DNA of 64,000 bases from Linanthus parryae (lineage: Eukaryota > Streptophyta > Magnoliopsida > Ericales > Polemoniaceae): assembly GCA_023055425.1 (NCBI GenBank), contig JALGPY010000033.1, positions 2,412,908-2,476,907 on the forward strand, given 5' to 3'. Below the pieces are notes generated by a model, which made no database searches, was not told where the DNA came from, and saw only the letters and a program-made list of their open reading frames with translations. Made by a program: the position numbers and the translations under genes. Positions within the stretch are counted from its first letter, which is position 1. The number at the start of each line of letters is the position of its first letter. Positions 11,060 through 21,179 of the stretch are shown one piece after another.

Positions 11060-11959
11060 ACGGAACCCAGAAGCATTTTTGCACGCATAGTATTTGCGGA
11101 TGATCCATGAAGCATTTTCGGATGAGGTGGCTTCTAAAGAGTTGGCTTCTATAGCCGCCCAACAAGTGCTACCACCAATGCCACTACCAGCTACTCCTAA
11201 CTTATCACATGCACATGCTAAGAATGAAAGACCGATGGGGCCGCCCATGGTCAGTGTGTAAAGGCCGACTAAGGCGAGTTTCCAACCTGTAATTTCGCTT
11301 CCTGCCATCAATGATGGCCACTTTGAGCTTAATATTTCCGTATTTCAAACTGTGCAACATTACTATAGATTTAATGGTTCAACATTACAAGACCCAAATC
11401 CCCACCTGGAAAAACTCACCCAATTGGGTAAAAAATTCTAGGATAGAAGGGTCCGTGTGGATACTATTGAAATGATTATGCTTCTTATCTCATTGATGGA
11501 TGAATTGAAAAAATGGCTGAATTAATTACCGGCACATTCCATCACAACTTAGAGGGAGCTCACGACATAATTTTGAGTAGGTATTACTCAACATCCAAAG
11601 AAGTTGAATTGATGGAAATAACCATATTAAACTCAGCTCGACGGAAACTCCCATAGGGAAACTTGGAGAAAAATCAATCATATTCTGCACAAGTGCTCAA
11701 ATCTAGGAGAACCCTGCTACAAACATTTCCACTAATTATGTGCCGCATTAGACAAGGAATATGCGAGCGAATTTGATGTACTTGGTTGTGCGAGTTTTCT
11801 AGGTCTGGATGAATGCACCGCATAGCAATTGTTGAACAATGTGCCTCAAATAGATACTAAATGACCTTATATTTGTAGGACTCATAGACCTACTTCTGAC
11901 GTAACCATGGTTAATCAAATGGAGTCTTTGAATCACCAAATGGCCATGTTGAACACAAT
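11060..11959 (+). pseudogene. Athila-1 gag, N-terminal part
   Basis: Broken frames carry gag blocks: INDGHFELNISVFQTVQHYY (about 11308-11367) and DPNPHLEKLTQLG (11391-11430) correspond to AAHFELRSSMIQ and DPDAHMATLTHIC of Athila-2. Ends NHQMAMLNT where Copia-2 enters. At least five in-frame stops. Capsid protein role by family; non-functional here. Confidence 0.72.
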
Positions 11960-13208
11960 TGTAAGTTCAGCCTGTTACAAAGGCTTGAAATAGCTTGTCT
12001 GTTTCAAGGCCTTGAAACTGCTTTCAAGGGTTTGAATCAAGCACTACATAATACAACATGAAATTAGGGGGAGCTTTTGATTTCATTTTAACTCCTGAGA
12101 TCCTATGATTGATTATATGTTATTTGATGATGAAACAAATCATTGTAATACTCTAAATTATGATTAATCTATCTGTTTGACTAAGTTTTGGAGGGATATA
12201 CAGTTGTCTATTTTGCATGAATAAGTTTCTAAATTGGGATGTTGCAGAAAATGAAACTAAGCTGTTGATTTGATTTTGTGGTTGCTCAAATCTGATCTGG
12301 ACCTTCCTAACTTACTCATAAACAAAGTCAACACCGTATCCTTGAAGATACTGAGCAACTAGCCGTAGTAGGAGGCAATGAGAAGAGTCAATATTTGAAG
12401 CTATTTTTCAAGAAAGTTTGTTGAGAAAATTCTGAGGATCTTCAATTCAAACAGGCTGCTTAAAAGATAAAATTACTGAAGAATTTCGAAGTCACAACAG
12501 AGCACAATACACAGAGACATTCAAACAACACAGAGGATTGACAAGCAACCAAGAAGCAGATCTATGTCACTCAATCCTATCATGTGAAGAACACTGCATT
12601 CTCACAGAAGACTTAGTTCTCGGTGTTCTTCTCTTCTGATCATCATTTGTATATCATTTGGTTAATACTTCTAGTTCTTATTCACGTGGATTGTTTAAGG
12701 TGAACAATAGAGAATACTTATTTAATCAGTTAGCTAGAGAAGTTACTAGATAGGTTAGTGAGAACCATAAACTGCAACAGAGTAAGGCATCTCTCTGTGC
12801 TTGATATCTAGGGCTTAGATTTTTTTTAATAAGAATTGAGTTTATAATCAAGAAGGGACTAAGTCTCTGAGTTAGAGACGTAGGTCAAAGTGGACTGAAC
12901 TCTATAAATCACTGTGTCTCTTACATATTCTTTATTTCACTTTACGTAGCTTATACACTACTCAAAACAGGTTTTAGTTCAAGGGCTTGAAACTCATTTC
13001 AAGGCCTTGAAAACTTTCAGCTTACTATTTACTTTTTGTTTTGTTTTCAAGGACTTGAATATCATTTCAAGGCCTTGAAATACTTGCTGCACTTCACAAA
13101 CATCTTTGAAACCACTCTTTTAGCAAAATTTGCAAAAGTTGTCATACTCTATTCAACCCCCCTTCTAAAGTATTGATCCTGTAGTTATTCCTATAGTAAT
13201 GTCCTTCA
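11960..13208 (+). repeat. Copia-2 5' LTR
   Basis: Contains the palindrome TTTCAAGGCCTTGAAA at 12002-12017, 12997-13012 and 13065-13080 plus degenerate copies, clustered near both LTR ends. TATA-like TATAAA near 12903-12908, about 300 bp before the LTR end, preceded by a conserved GACGTAGGTC block that also occurs in the related LTRs at 33300 and 34570. Confidence 0.9.
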
Positions 13209-13210
13209 AT

Positions 13211-13222
13211 TGGTATCAGAGC
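13211..13222 (+). other. Copia-2 primer binding site
   Basis: TGGTATCAGAGC two bases after the LTR end; initiator tRNA-Met type. Confidence 0.9.
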
Positions 13223-13257
13223 TTGTATCACTGCATGGATCTAACAATCTTGTGATT

Positions 13258-14032
13258 ATGAGTACTACGGGAGATGGTGGTTTCTCAACAGGGAAGAGCT
13301 GCAAATAGACCTCCCTTGTTCTATGGTGACAATTTCGTGCACTCGAAAGCCCTGATGACAATATTCATCATTGATCAAGATATGGAACTGTGGACTATCA
13401 TTCAGAAGGGTCCACATATATTCTACACTGAAAAGGATTGGATTAGGACTCCCAAAACTGAGGATTCACTTTCTGCTTCTGAATTAGAGAAACTTTCTAA
13501 AAATTACAGAGCAATGAATCTCTTATATTGTTCTTTGAGTGCAGATAAATTTAACAGGATTTCAGGATGCAAGACTGCCAAGGAAATATGGGATAATCTT
13601 GTGGTGACCTTTGAGGGAACTAGTGCTGTGGTTTTCAAGTTAGATGAAAATTGCAAGATAATGAGAAACAAAGCCAGACTAGTAGCTCAAGGCTACAACC
13701 AAGAAGAAGGTATTGATTATGGGGAAAATTTTGCTTCCGTTGCAAGGTTAGAAGCAATAGGAACGTTACTTGCATTTGCATCTTACATGAACATTAAACT
13801 TTTTCAAATGGATTTCAAGTGTACATTTCTAAATGGTTACTTGCAAGAAGAATACTATGTGGCTCAACCTACTGAATTTCAAAAAGTGACGAGTTTCCAG
13901 ATCATGTTAATAAACTTGAAAAAGCTCTCTATGGTTTCAAACAATCTCCAAGGGCTTGGTATGAAAGACTGTCAAAGTTTCTACTTGAAAATGGTTGCAA
14001 GAGAGGATTTTTTGATAGAATCCTATTCATAA
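13258..14032 (+). pseudogene. Copia-2 gag-reverse transcriptase deletion fusion
   Basis: A 252-codon open frame (ATG 13274, stop 14030-14032). Residues 1-115 are Copia gag (PPLFYGDNF, SADKFNRISGCKTAKEIWDN, VTFEGTS). From about residue 125 it is reverse transcriptase (ARLVAQGYNQEEGIDYGENF, FQMDFKCTFLNGYLQEE). Zinc knuckle, protease, integrase and the RT N-terminus are missing, so an interior deletion joined the two in frame. The original start is probably ATG 13258 (MSTTGDGGFSTG), put out of frame by a small indel. After about residue 205 the frame leaves RT. Confidence 0.85.
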
Positions 14033-14040
14033 AGACTCAT

Positions 14041-14330
14041 TAGAAAGACATTTTAGTAGTTCAATTCTATGTTGATGATATTCTGTTTTGTGCTACTAAT
14101 GACTCTCTTTACAAGGATTTCTCAAGTCTTATGAGCATGGAATTTGAGATGAGCTTAATGGGAGAATTGAACTTCTTCCTTGGACTGCATGTACAACATA
14201 TGAAGAAAGGAATCTTTCTTCATAAAAACAAGTATACTAAGAACTTGATCAACAATTAAAATATTTCTCAGTCCAAATTCACAAAGACTCATATGAGTTC
14301 TACACTCTCCTTAGATAAGGAATAAGCTGG
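14041..14330 (+). pseudogene. Copia-2 reverse transcriptase, catalytic part
   Basis: In a different frame from the fusion: VVQFYVDDILFCATND with YVDD at 14068-14079, then GELNFFLGLHVQ. Interrupted by a TAA near 14260 and by TAA in DKE* near 14320. Inactive because upstream RT motifs lie in another frame. Confidence 0.85.
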
Positions 14331-14361
14331 TAAGAGTGTAAATCAGAAAGAGTGTAGAGGT

Positions 14362-14990
14362 ATGATGGGATCTTTGTTATATCTCACTAATAGTAGACCA
14401 CACATTATGTTTAGTGTATGTATGTGTGCAAGATTTCAGTCTGATCCCAAAGAGTCACATTTAACGGCTGTTAAAAAAACATTCAGATATCTCAATGGTA
14501 CGAAAGACTTAGGGCTTTGGTATCCAAAACAGTCTAACTTCTCTCTTTATGGATATTCAGATGCTGACTGTGCAGGATATAAAGTTGACATAAAAGCACT
14601 TCAGGGAGTTGCCAATTCTTTGGTTCATCCCTAATCAGCTGGCAATCCAAGAAACAGAACTCTATGGCATTATCAACAGCTGAAGCTGAATATATAGCAG
14701 TTGGAGCCTGCTGCTCACAAGTGCTGTGATTTTCTCAGCAAATGAGGGATCTTGGATTTGATTTCAAAGAAATACCTATCAAATGTGACAACACCAGTGC
14801 TATTTCATTTACAAAGAATCCAGTTCAGTATTCAAGAACCAAGCACATAGATGTAAGACATCATTTTATCAGAGATCATGCTGAGAAAGGTGATATTATT
14901 CTTGAATTTGTTTCTAATAACATGCATCTCGTAGATATCTTCACTAAACCATTTCCATAAGAAAGATTTACTGCCCTCAGATTAGAGTTG
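14362..14990 (+). pseudogene. Copia-2 RNase H
   Basis: MMGSLLYLTNSRPHIMFSV, then YGYSDADCAGY (catalytic Asp strand), a frameshift near 14615, STAEAEYIA in the shifted frame (about 14675-14700), then CDNTSAISFTKNP and IFTKPFP ending at 14958-14960. Similarity continues to LRLELGM near 14995. Broken by stops at 14632 and 14730. Confidence 0.85.
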
Positions 14991-15387
14991 GGTATGCATA
15001 ATGAAGAAGCATTGGTTTAGGGGAAGTATATGGCAAGTTTAAGGTGAAGTATTATGTGTTTCCAATTTTTGAACTGATTTTCAAAGCCTTGAAAATCGTT
15101 TCAAAGAGTTGATGTTACTTGTTTCAGCTGTATAGCTTTTCAAGACCTTGAAATTCTTTCCAAAGCCTTGAAAATAAGCATGTATGCTATTTAGTCAAAA
15201 ACTGGATCTTCGAATATTGAGAGCTATCTCAGTAGATAATTGCTCAATATTGTATTTACTTTTTAAAATTATTTTAATATAAATATGTATTATTTTATTT
15301 CCTTTCCCACGTCACACACACACATATTGGAATTTAATTCAAACTGTAAAGATCTTAAAGAGATATGGAAATATTTCTCTTTCCTTA

Positions 15388-17405
15388 TTGAACTCAAACT
15401 CTCTAGTATTTATCTTCTTCTGTCTCTCTCTCTCTTCTCCGTATCACTCCTGCATATCTATTCTCTACCTTCAAACAATAATGAGCACAAGAAGAGAATC
15501 CCAAAATATCAAGATGGATGGAGGCTCGAAGGTGGTTTCTGAAAAGAAGAGGAATGCTGCAGAAGATGTGATTCAAACTATCAGTGGTGATTCTAGTTCC
15601 ATAACTCCAACTGAAGAAAAGGACCCTTCTCCTCCAAATAATAAAAGAAAGAAAATCGGACACCAATTTCTAGCAAGAAGAAGAAGAAAGATCAATCTGC
15701 TCCAGAGAAACATCCAGAAGTACAGGTGGCTAGTCCAAAGATGTTGAATAAGAAGAAGCCTACAATTGCTGACAAGGGAAAAGATAAAGCTGTTGAGATT
15801 GAACAAGAGAAAAGCACTGGCAAAGAATTGCATATCTATTCAGAAAAGCCTCAGTCTCCTGGTAAGAAACTTTCCAGCAAGTGTTTTATTTCTCAAACTG
15901 CTAGAGGTCAATGGTTAGATGGTTTTGCTTCTAGACCAGTAGCCTATGGTAGCATGGTTAGTGATAACATGTTGAAAACCATGAATGTGGAGTGTGTTAA
16001 GAGGCTGAAGAAAAGCTGTCTTTGGAAATTTTTGAACCCTCCTGAAGTTGTCTACCCGAGGCTTACTAGGCTTTTCTGTTTGAACATATCAAAACCACTG
16101 TTAACCTAGTGATTCAATCCAAAGTTGCTGGGATTTCAATGGAGTTAGATCACTCAGAGTTTGCCAATGTCTTAGGATGCCCAAAAAGGTATAGCACAAA
16201 AAACTATCCAAACAAGGTTGAGGCTATGAAATTGGCTATGGAAGAATTATTTCTACCTAATGTCTCTACCTCCTCTAAACAATTAACACACTCTATGCTA
16301 ACAGTTGAAGCCAAAGTTTTTTCACATACTTGATGAGGAGTGTAGTGCCTAGGGAGAATTCAAAAAGAGATGCTGACTGGCAAGGTAATATATTTGATGT
16401 ACTTGATCATGCATGGATACGAGATTGATCTTCCAAAAATTGTGATGGAACTCATGCTCTACTCCCAGACCAAACAAAGAAAGCACCTTTTGCCTTATAA
16501 TAATCTACTTTATGAACTCTTTTGCCTTATAATAATCTACTTTATGAATTCTTTCTTCACCTTGACCTTCCTACTGAAATAGAAGAAACAATTACCACTT
16601 GTTTTGGCATGCTTGATGAGAAGGAATTTCAGAGAATTGGTGTTGTGAAAACCAGTGATGGGATATGAAAGTTATATTCTGATCTGCTTCAGAAGGATTT
16701 GCTATCCAAGAAGTTTTCTAAAACCAAGGCCTTGACCACTCCTTGAAACCTACCCTCTCAACCTCAAGACATCTCCATGGTGGTTCAAAGACTTGAAGTT
16801 CTTGAGAAGGATATGGATGAGCTGAAGGGAAATTAGCATGAGTTTGGCACTGAGTTCAAGCGAGTAAATTATATGGTTGAAAGCATCTTCAAGAGCATCA
16901 ATGTACTTCATGTGGAAGAAGAAGTGTCTTAGGCTGCAGAGGGATCAAAGAAAGATGTAGAATGTCAACTAGTGATTTGCTCAGTGAGCATACAACTCAG
17001 GATGAGGCTACAGGGGTGGTGGACAAAAGAAAACAAGTTGTTCAGGAACATGGTGATGAAGAACAGGAACAACAAGCTGATGCTGACAGTCCATACTCTG
17101 GGATGTTGATCAAGGATCTCCAGAAGAAGAAGAATAAAGTTGTCATTCCATACATAGTAACTGAAGCACAACTATTTGAAGCAACTGGTGGTGCTAGTGG
17201 TAATGCAGATCAAGAAGACGAACTACAAGATGATGAGGATGATAAAGAAGATAGTGGAGAAGAAGATGATGAGCCTAAAGATATGGAGACCCAACCCCTT
17301 AATTCATGCATATTCTTTCTTTCTTTTCAAGTCCTTGAATCTATCTTCAAAGTATTGAAAATTTCTATCCTTTCAAAACATTTTACTCAGTTTTCCAAAC
17401 ATTGA
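15388..17405 (+). pseudogene. Copia-2 additional 3' ORF (SIRE-type extra ORF), broken
   Basis: Chain of open segments: 15481-15747 (basic, Ser/Glu-rich start at ATG 15481), 15726-16109 (Lys-rich, then WLDGFASRPVAYGS and PPEVVYPRLTRLFCLN), 16109-16333 (VAGISMELDHSEFANVLGCP), a coiled-coil-like stretch near 16780-16920 (VQRLEVLEKDMDELKGN), and 16962-17405 with an acidic C-terminus (EDELQDDEDDKEDS). The middle part has the layout of the plant LTR-element extra domain in which a 'YP..V..F..N' block is followed by a 'G....L.....A..LG' block. SIRE elements carry such a third ORF, sometimes called env-like. I see no signal peptide or membrane segment, so an envelope role is not supported. Confidence 0.62.
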
Positions 17406-17673
17406 TCCAAAATTTTCTCATTCTTTTTTTATGAAAGTCAAAAAGGGGGAGAAATTTAGGTGTTTATGTATTTATTTTTAGTACTTTTTATCTAGGTTAG
17501 AGATCTGGTTTAGATCAATAGCGTTTGCTAGACATTGCTACTGTTTTGTTGCTAATAAGTTGGATTACTTGGATATCTCGTGTTACAGTTTATTATCATG
17601 GATTGTGCTATGCTTTAATGAATATTTTTTGTTTTGATTCAGTCCCCACAAAGTTTTTGGTATTGTCTTTCAT

Positions 17674-17684
17674 CAAGGGGGATA
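17674..17684 (+). other. Copia-2 polypurine tract
   Basis: CAAGGGGGATA immediately before the 3' LTR; together with the ...AAAAAGGGGGAGAAA run at 17431-17453 this is typical of SIRE-like elements. Confidence 0.8.
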
Positions 17685-18877
17685 TGTAAGTTCAGCCTGT
17701 TTCAATGGCTTGAAACAGCTTGTCTGTTTCAAGTCCTTGAAACTGCTTTCAAAGGTTTGAAACAAGAACTCAAGAATACAGCATGAACTTAGGGGATCTT
17801 TTGATTTCATTCCAACCCCTGATCTCCTATGATTGATTACATGTTACATGATGATGAAAGAATCATTCTACTACTCTAAACCATGACTAATCTATCTGTT
17901 TGACAAACTTTTGCAGGGATATACAGTTGCCTATTTTGAAGGAATTAGTTTCTAAACTGGGATGTTGCAGAAAAGGAAACTGAGCTGTTAATTTGATTCT
18001 GTGTTGTCTCAAATCTGATCTAGACCTTCCCAACTTACTCCTAAACAAAATAAGGACAGTATCCTTGAAGATACCCAGCAACTAGCTGTTGGAGGAGGCT
18101 TTTAGAAGAGTCAAGATTTGAAGCTATTTATTAGGATTTTTTTTTGAGAAGATTCTGAAGATCTTCAATTCAAATAGGCTACTTAAACGATGGAATTACT
18201 ATATAATTTAGAAGACACAATAGAGCACAATACACATATACATTCAAACAACATAGGGGATTTACAAGAAACCAAGAAGTAGATCTATATCACTCAACCC
18301 AGTCATCTTAAGAACACTGCATTCTCACTGAAGACTTAGTTCTCAGTATTATTCTCTTCTGATCATCATTTGTATATCATTTGGTTAATACTTCTAGTTC
18401 TTATTTTCGTGGATTGTTCAAGGTGAAAAATAGAGAATTCTAGTTAATCAGAACCAGAATTTGTAACATAGTAAGGCGTTTCTCTGTGCTTGAGATCTAG
18501 GGCTTAGCTTTTGATTGATAAGAATTGGGTTGAAAATCTTCCAGGCATTAAGTCCTTGAGGTAGAGACGTAGGTCCATGTGGGCTGAACTCTATAAATCA
18601 CTGTGTCTCTTGTATATTCTTAACTGCACTTTACTTAGCTTATACACTGCTCAAAACTGGTTTTAGTTCAAGGGCTTGAAACTCATTTCAATTCCTTGAA
18701 AACTTTCAGCTTACTATTAACTTTTGGTTTTGATTTCAACTTGAAATACTTGATGAACTTCACAAACATCTTTGAAACCACTCTTTTAGCAAAAGTTGAA
18801 AAAGTTGCCATACTCTATTCACAACCACCCCTTCTAGAGTATTGATCCTATAGTTATTCCTATAGTACTGTCCTTCA
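17685..18877 (+). repeat. Copia-2 3' LTR
   Basis: Matches 11960-13208 throughout with many substitutions and small indels. TATA-like CTATAAATCA at 18591-18600. The central palindromes are mostly degenerate here (GTTTCAAGTCCTTGAAAC at 17728-17745), while the 5' LTR keeps three perfect copies. Confidence 0.9.
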
Positions 18878-19560
18878 TCAATGTTTACTATCAAAACATG
18901 TCAGCACAAGTAAAGGCAATGAGACAAAAATTTGTTGAGTCCGAGAATGTGGGTTTTGATTATGCGCAATGAGATGTTACATGGGAACTGAGAGACATTA
19001 AAAAAGCAACAGGAATCAGCCCAACAATCGCACTAACCCCTACTTCAGCTTGAGTAACCCAAAAACTAGGGTTTATAAACCAGGTCAGCAGTCTAATCCT
19101 CCATATCAAGACACCAGGACATATACAACATCAGCAACCATCGGGGCAATAGAAAAATCCCGACTTGATCGGTTTTTTGAATAGATGAATGAAAAGCTGG
19201 ATCGCAAGGAAAGTGAGTTGGTGACTACAAAAGTAGTTGTGAAAAATCAGGAGACACAGATTGGTCAAATTGCTAATTAGAACAACAAGGGGGCATCATG
19301 ATTCTCCGAAGTGCTACAATAAATCTAAATGAGCAGGTGAATGCTTTCATTACTCGCAATGGCATCTTCTCAAAGGATCCTCCATATCCTATTCATGGGA
19401 AAGTGGATGGACATAAGGCCACATAGAAGGATAAGAATGATGATATTATTTTGCCCACTGTGGTTCCTTAGTCAAAGGAAACGGTTGGGAGGGTCAATGG
19501 AAAAAAATAAGCCTCAAGAGAGCACAATATGTGTGTACAATTTTCGCAAATGTTGGAAGG
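18878..19560 (+). pseudogene. Athila-1 gag, C-terminal part
   Basis: Resumes VYYQNMSAQVKAM after Copia-2, then the proline/asparagine-rich block (NPKTRVYKPGQQSNPPYQ, about 19058-19115), MNEKLDRKESELV and QETQIGQIAN (19185-19278), then NEQVNAFITRNGI and DPPYPIHGKVDGHKAT (19330-19420). These correspond to Athila-2 gag at 22470-22700. Recognisable sequence ends near 19540. Confidence 0.7.
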
Positions 19561-21018
19561 CAAGTGATAACCTTGTATCCGGTGTTATAATTGATATTGA
19601 TTATTTGCCTTGTGTGATTCTCGATATGTTTCAATGCATAGTTGGCCAATTTATTCAGATATTTGCGTGTTTGAGCTTTATGAGTATAATTGTAGAGTCT
19701 GGGCGTTTCTCGAGTTGATTAGCGTTTTCTATGTCAACTATGATCACGGTATTTTTAGTGTTATGTATATCAAGTATCGGAGGCTCGAATAATTGAATCG
19801 GTGGAGAGAACGAACTTTGGAAGATGAGAACATATGTAAACTGAACAAGAAGAATGAAAAGAAGAAAAGTTGGACGAGCAAAACTGACCAGCCTTCCCTA
19901 TTTTGACGATAAATTGCGTTATACAAGGAATATTGTAGCGCGACCCATTGAAAATGAAATTACAGAAAAAGAGCTTTCCAATTGTGGGCCACGGAGATGA
20001 AACATATACCAGAAGGTATAGTCCGCAGAAGACGAAGGAAAATAGGTGTGCATCCCAATGTGAAAGTCCGACCACAATAGTCATCGTACGATCACTTTTA
20101 CTTAGACAAATTCGAGTTGTGATCGTACACAAGCCTTCTTAGTGATCTTACAGTTAGAGTGTGATCACTTTTACTTAGAAAAATAATAGTAAGTGATCGT
20201 ACGACCACCACACTTTATCATACAATCACAACACCATGTCGCTGCATTTTGGGGGAGATTGGTAATTTTACATAGTTTTTAATGGGTATTACTCCAAAAC
20301 CTATATAGCCTGCATGGGGACAAAATTGAGCTGTTGGCGCATTAGAGAATGCACAGAGCATGAGATAGAAGGCTTGGATCAAGGATTACACGTTTGATCT
20401 ACCTAAATTCTAGACCTCTCTTGATTTTTATGAATACATTTAATGTCTTCATTGTATTCAAAACTATGAAAAGATAAACTCATTTAGATCAAAACTTAAG
20501 TTGGTTAGGGTTTTGATAGCGTAATTGATGATTATAATGTAGTGATTTGCATTTTAAAAGCGTAATTGGTGTTGATTACAAGCTATGTTTTTTTATGTTC
20601 TTCATATTTACTAGTTTGTGGATGACGTTTCATGTTGCTAGGATTTAATTAGAAACTCTTCGGCGACTCATTAGTTTCTTGTTGGTAATTAGATCAATCA
20701 CCTATTCGAAATCGCGTACTTGGTCACTCGGTTGTGTGAATTTGGGGCATTGAGTATACATAAGATCTTCATGCATGTTTACAATTGGCTAATCACTTGG
20801 TGACTCAATATTAACTAATGATAAGCAGAGTGATAGGTATTTGGTCACTCGGTACTTCATTACTCTTAGTTCGTAGTTTAGATGAAAAATAATCTTTTGA
20901 CCCACATTAAGAATATACATACAAATAATCACGAAGACTCTTGTGTAGGATAAATCTGGACTTTTCCGAGTATTACTGCACTGACAATTGCGCACTTGCG
21001 GTCGGACCGTGTCATGTT
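19560..21018 (+). repeat. Probable Athila-2 5' LTR
   Basis: Non-coding, placed directly before a tRNA-Asp-like primer site and Athila leader and gag. Contains an imperfect 73-bp duplication at 20090-20235 with GATCACTTTTACTTAGA at 20090-20106 and 20163-20179, and GATCGTACGA-type palindromes. The start is not defined; the first part may still be Athila-1. Confidence 0.45.
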
Positions 21019-21036
21019 TTTGGTGTCCTTGCTGGC
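21019..21036 (+). other. Decayed tRNA-Asp-type primer binding site of Athila-2
   Basis: TGGTGTCCTTGCTGGCGA agrees with the Athila primer site TGGCGCCGTTGCCGGGGA at 13 of 18 positions; three of the five differences are C to T. Followed by leader sequence related to that before Athila-1 gag (ATAGCC...GG.ATTTACTTT). Confidence 0.55.
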
Positions 21037-21179
21037 GACTTCGTTCTAGCTAGTAAAAATGTATAGCCTTAGGGATTTACTTTTCTGTTTAATTCTGTAA
21101 TCACCTACATTTTCCGTGTTTTCTGTGCTTTCAAGTTGCTCATTTGGTGCCTTATCAATACACAAAACAATTCATTGTA

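Larger units (their letters stand above)
11960..18877 (+). mobile_element. Copia-2: SIRE-like Ty1/Copia element with extra 3' ORF and large internal deletion
   Basis: LTRs 11960-13208 (1249 bp) and 17685-18877 (1193 bp), both TGTAAGTTCAGCC...CCTTCA. Flanks are ACAAT (11955-11959) and TCAAT (18878-18882), a 5-bp target duplication with one mismatch. The interior holds a gag fragment joined directly to reverse transcriptase, then RNase H, then about 2 kb of an additional ORF region before the polypurine tract. Protease, integrase and most of gag are deleted. The extra 3' coding region and the RNase H C-terminus (DIFTKPFP...LRLELGM) fit the SIRE/Maximus lineage. Confidence 0.9.
9531..19560 (+). 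mobile_element. Athila-1: Ty3/Gypsy Athila-like element, split by Copia-2
   Basis: LTR-like 9531 to about 10885, leader about 10886-11060, gag remnant 11060-11959, interruption by Copia-2 (11960-18877), gag continuing 18878 to about 19560. Assignment rests on gag blocks shared with Athila-2 at 21180-23040. The reading of gag joins across Copia-2 (QMAMLNT left, VYYQNMSAQVKAM right), matching HMATLAKVFYTQN in Athila-2. No pol was found for this copy. Old: stops every few dozen codons. Confidence 0.75.

Noticed and set aside
15388..17405. Retroviral-type envelope gene in Copia-2
   Set aside because: No signal peptide, transmembrane segment or cleavage-like site visible; described instead as a SIRE-type extra ORF.
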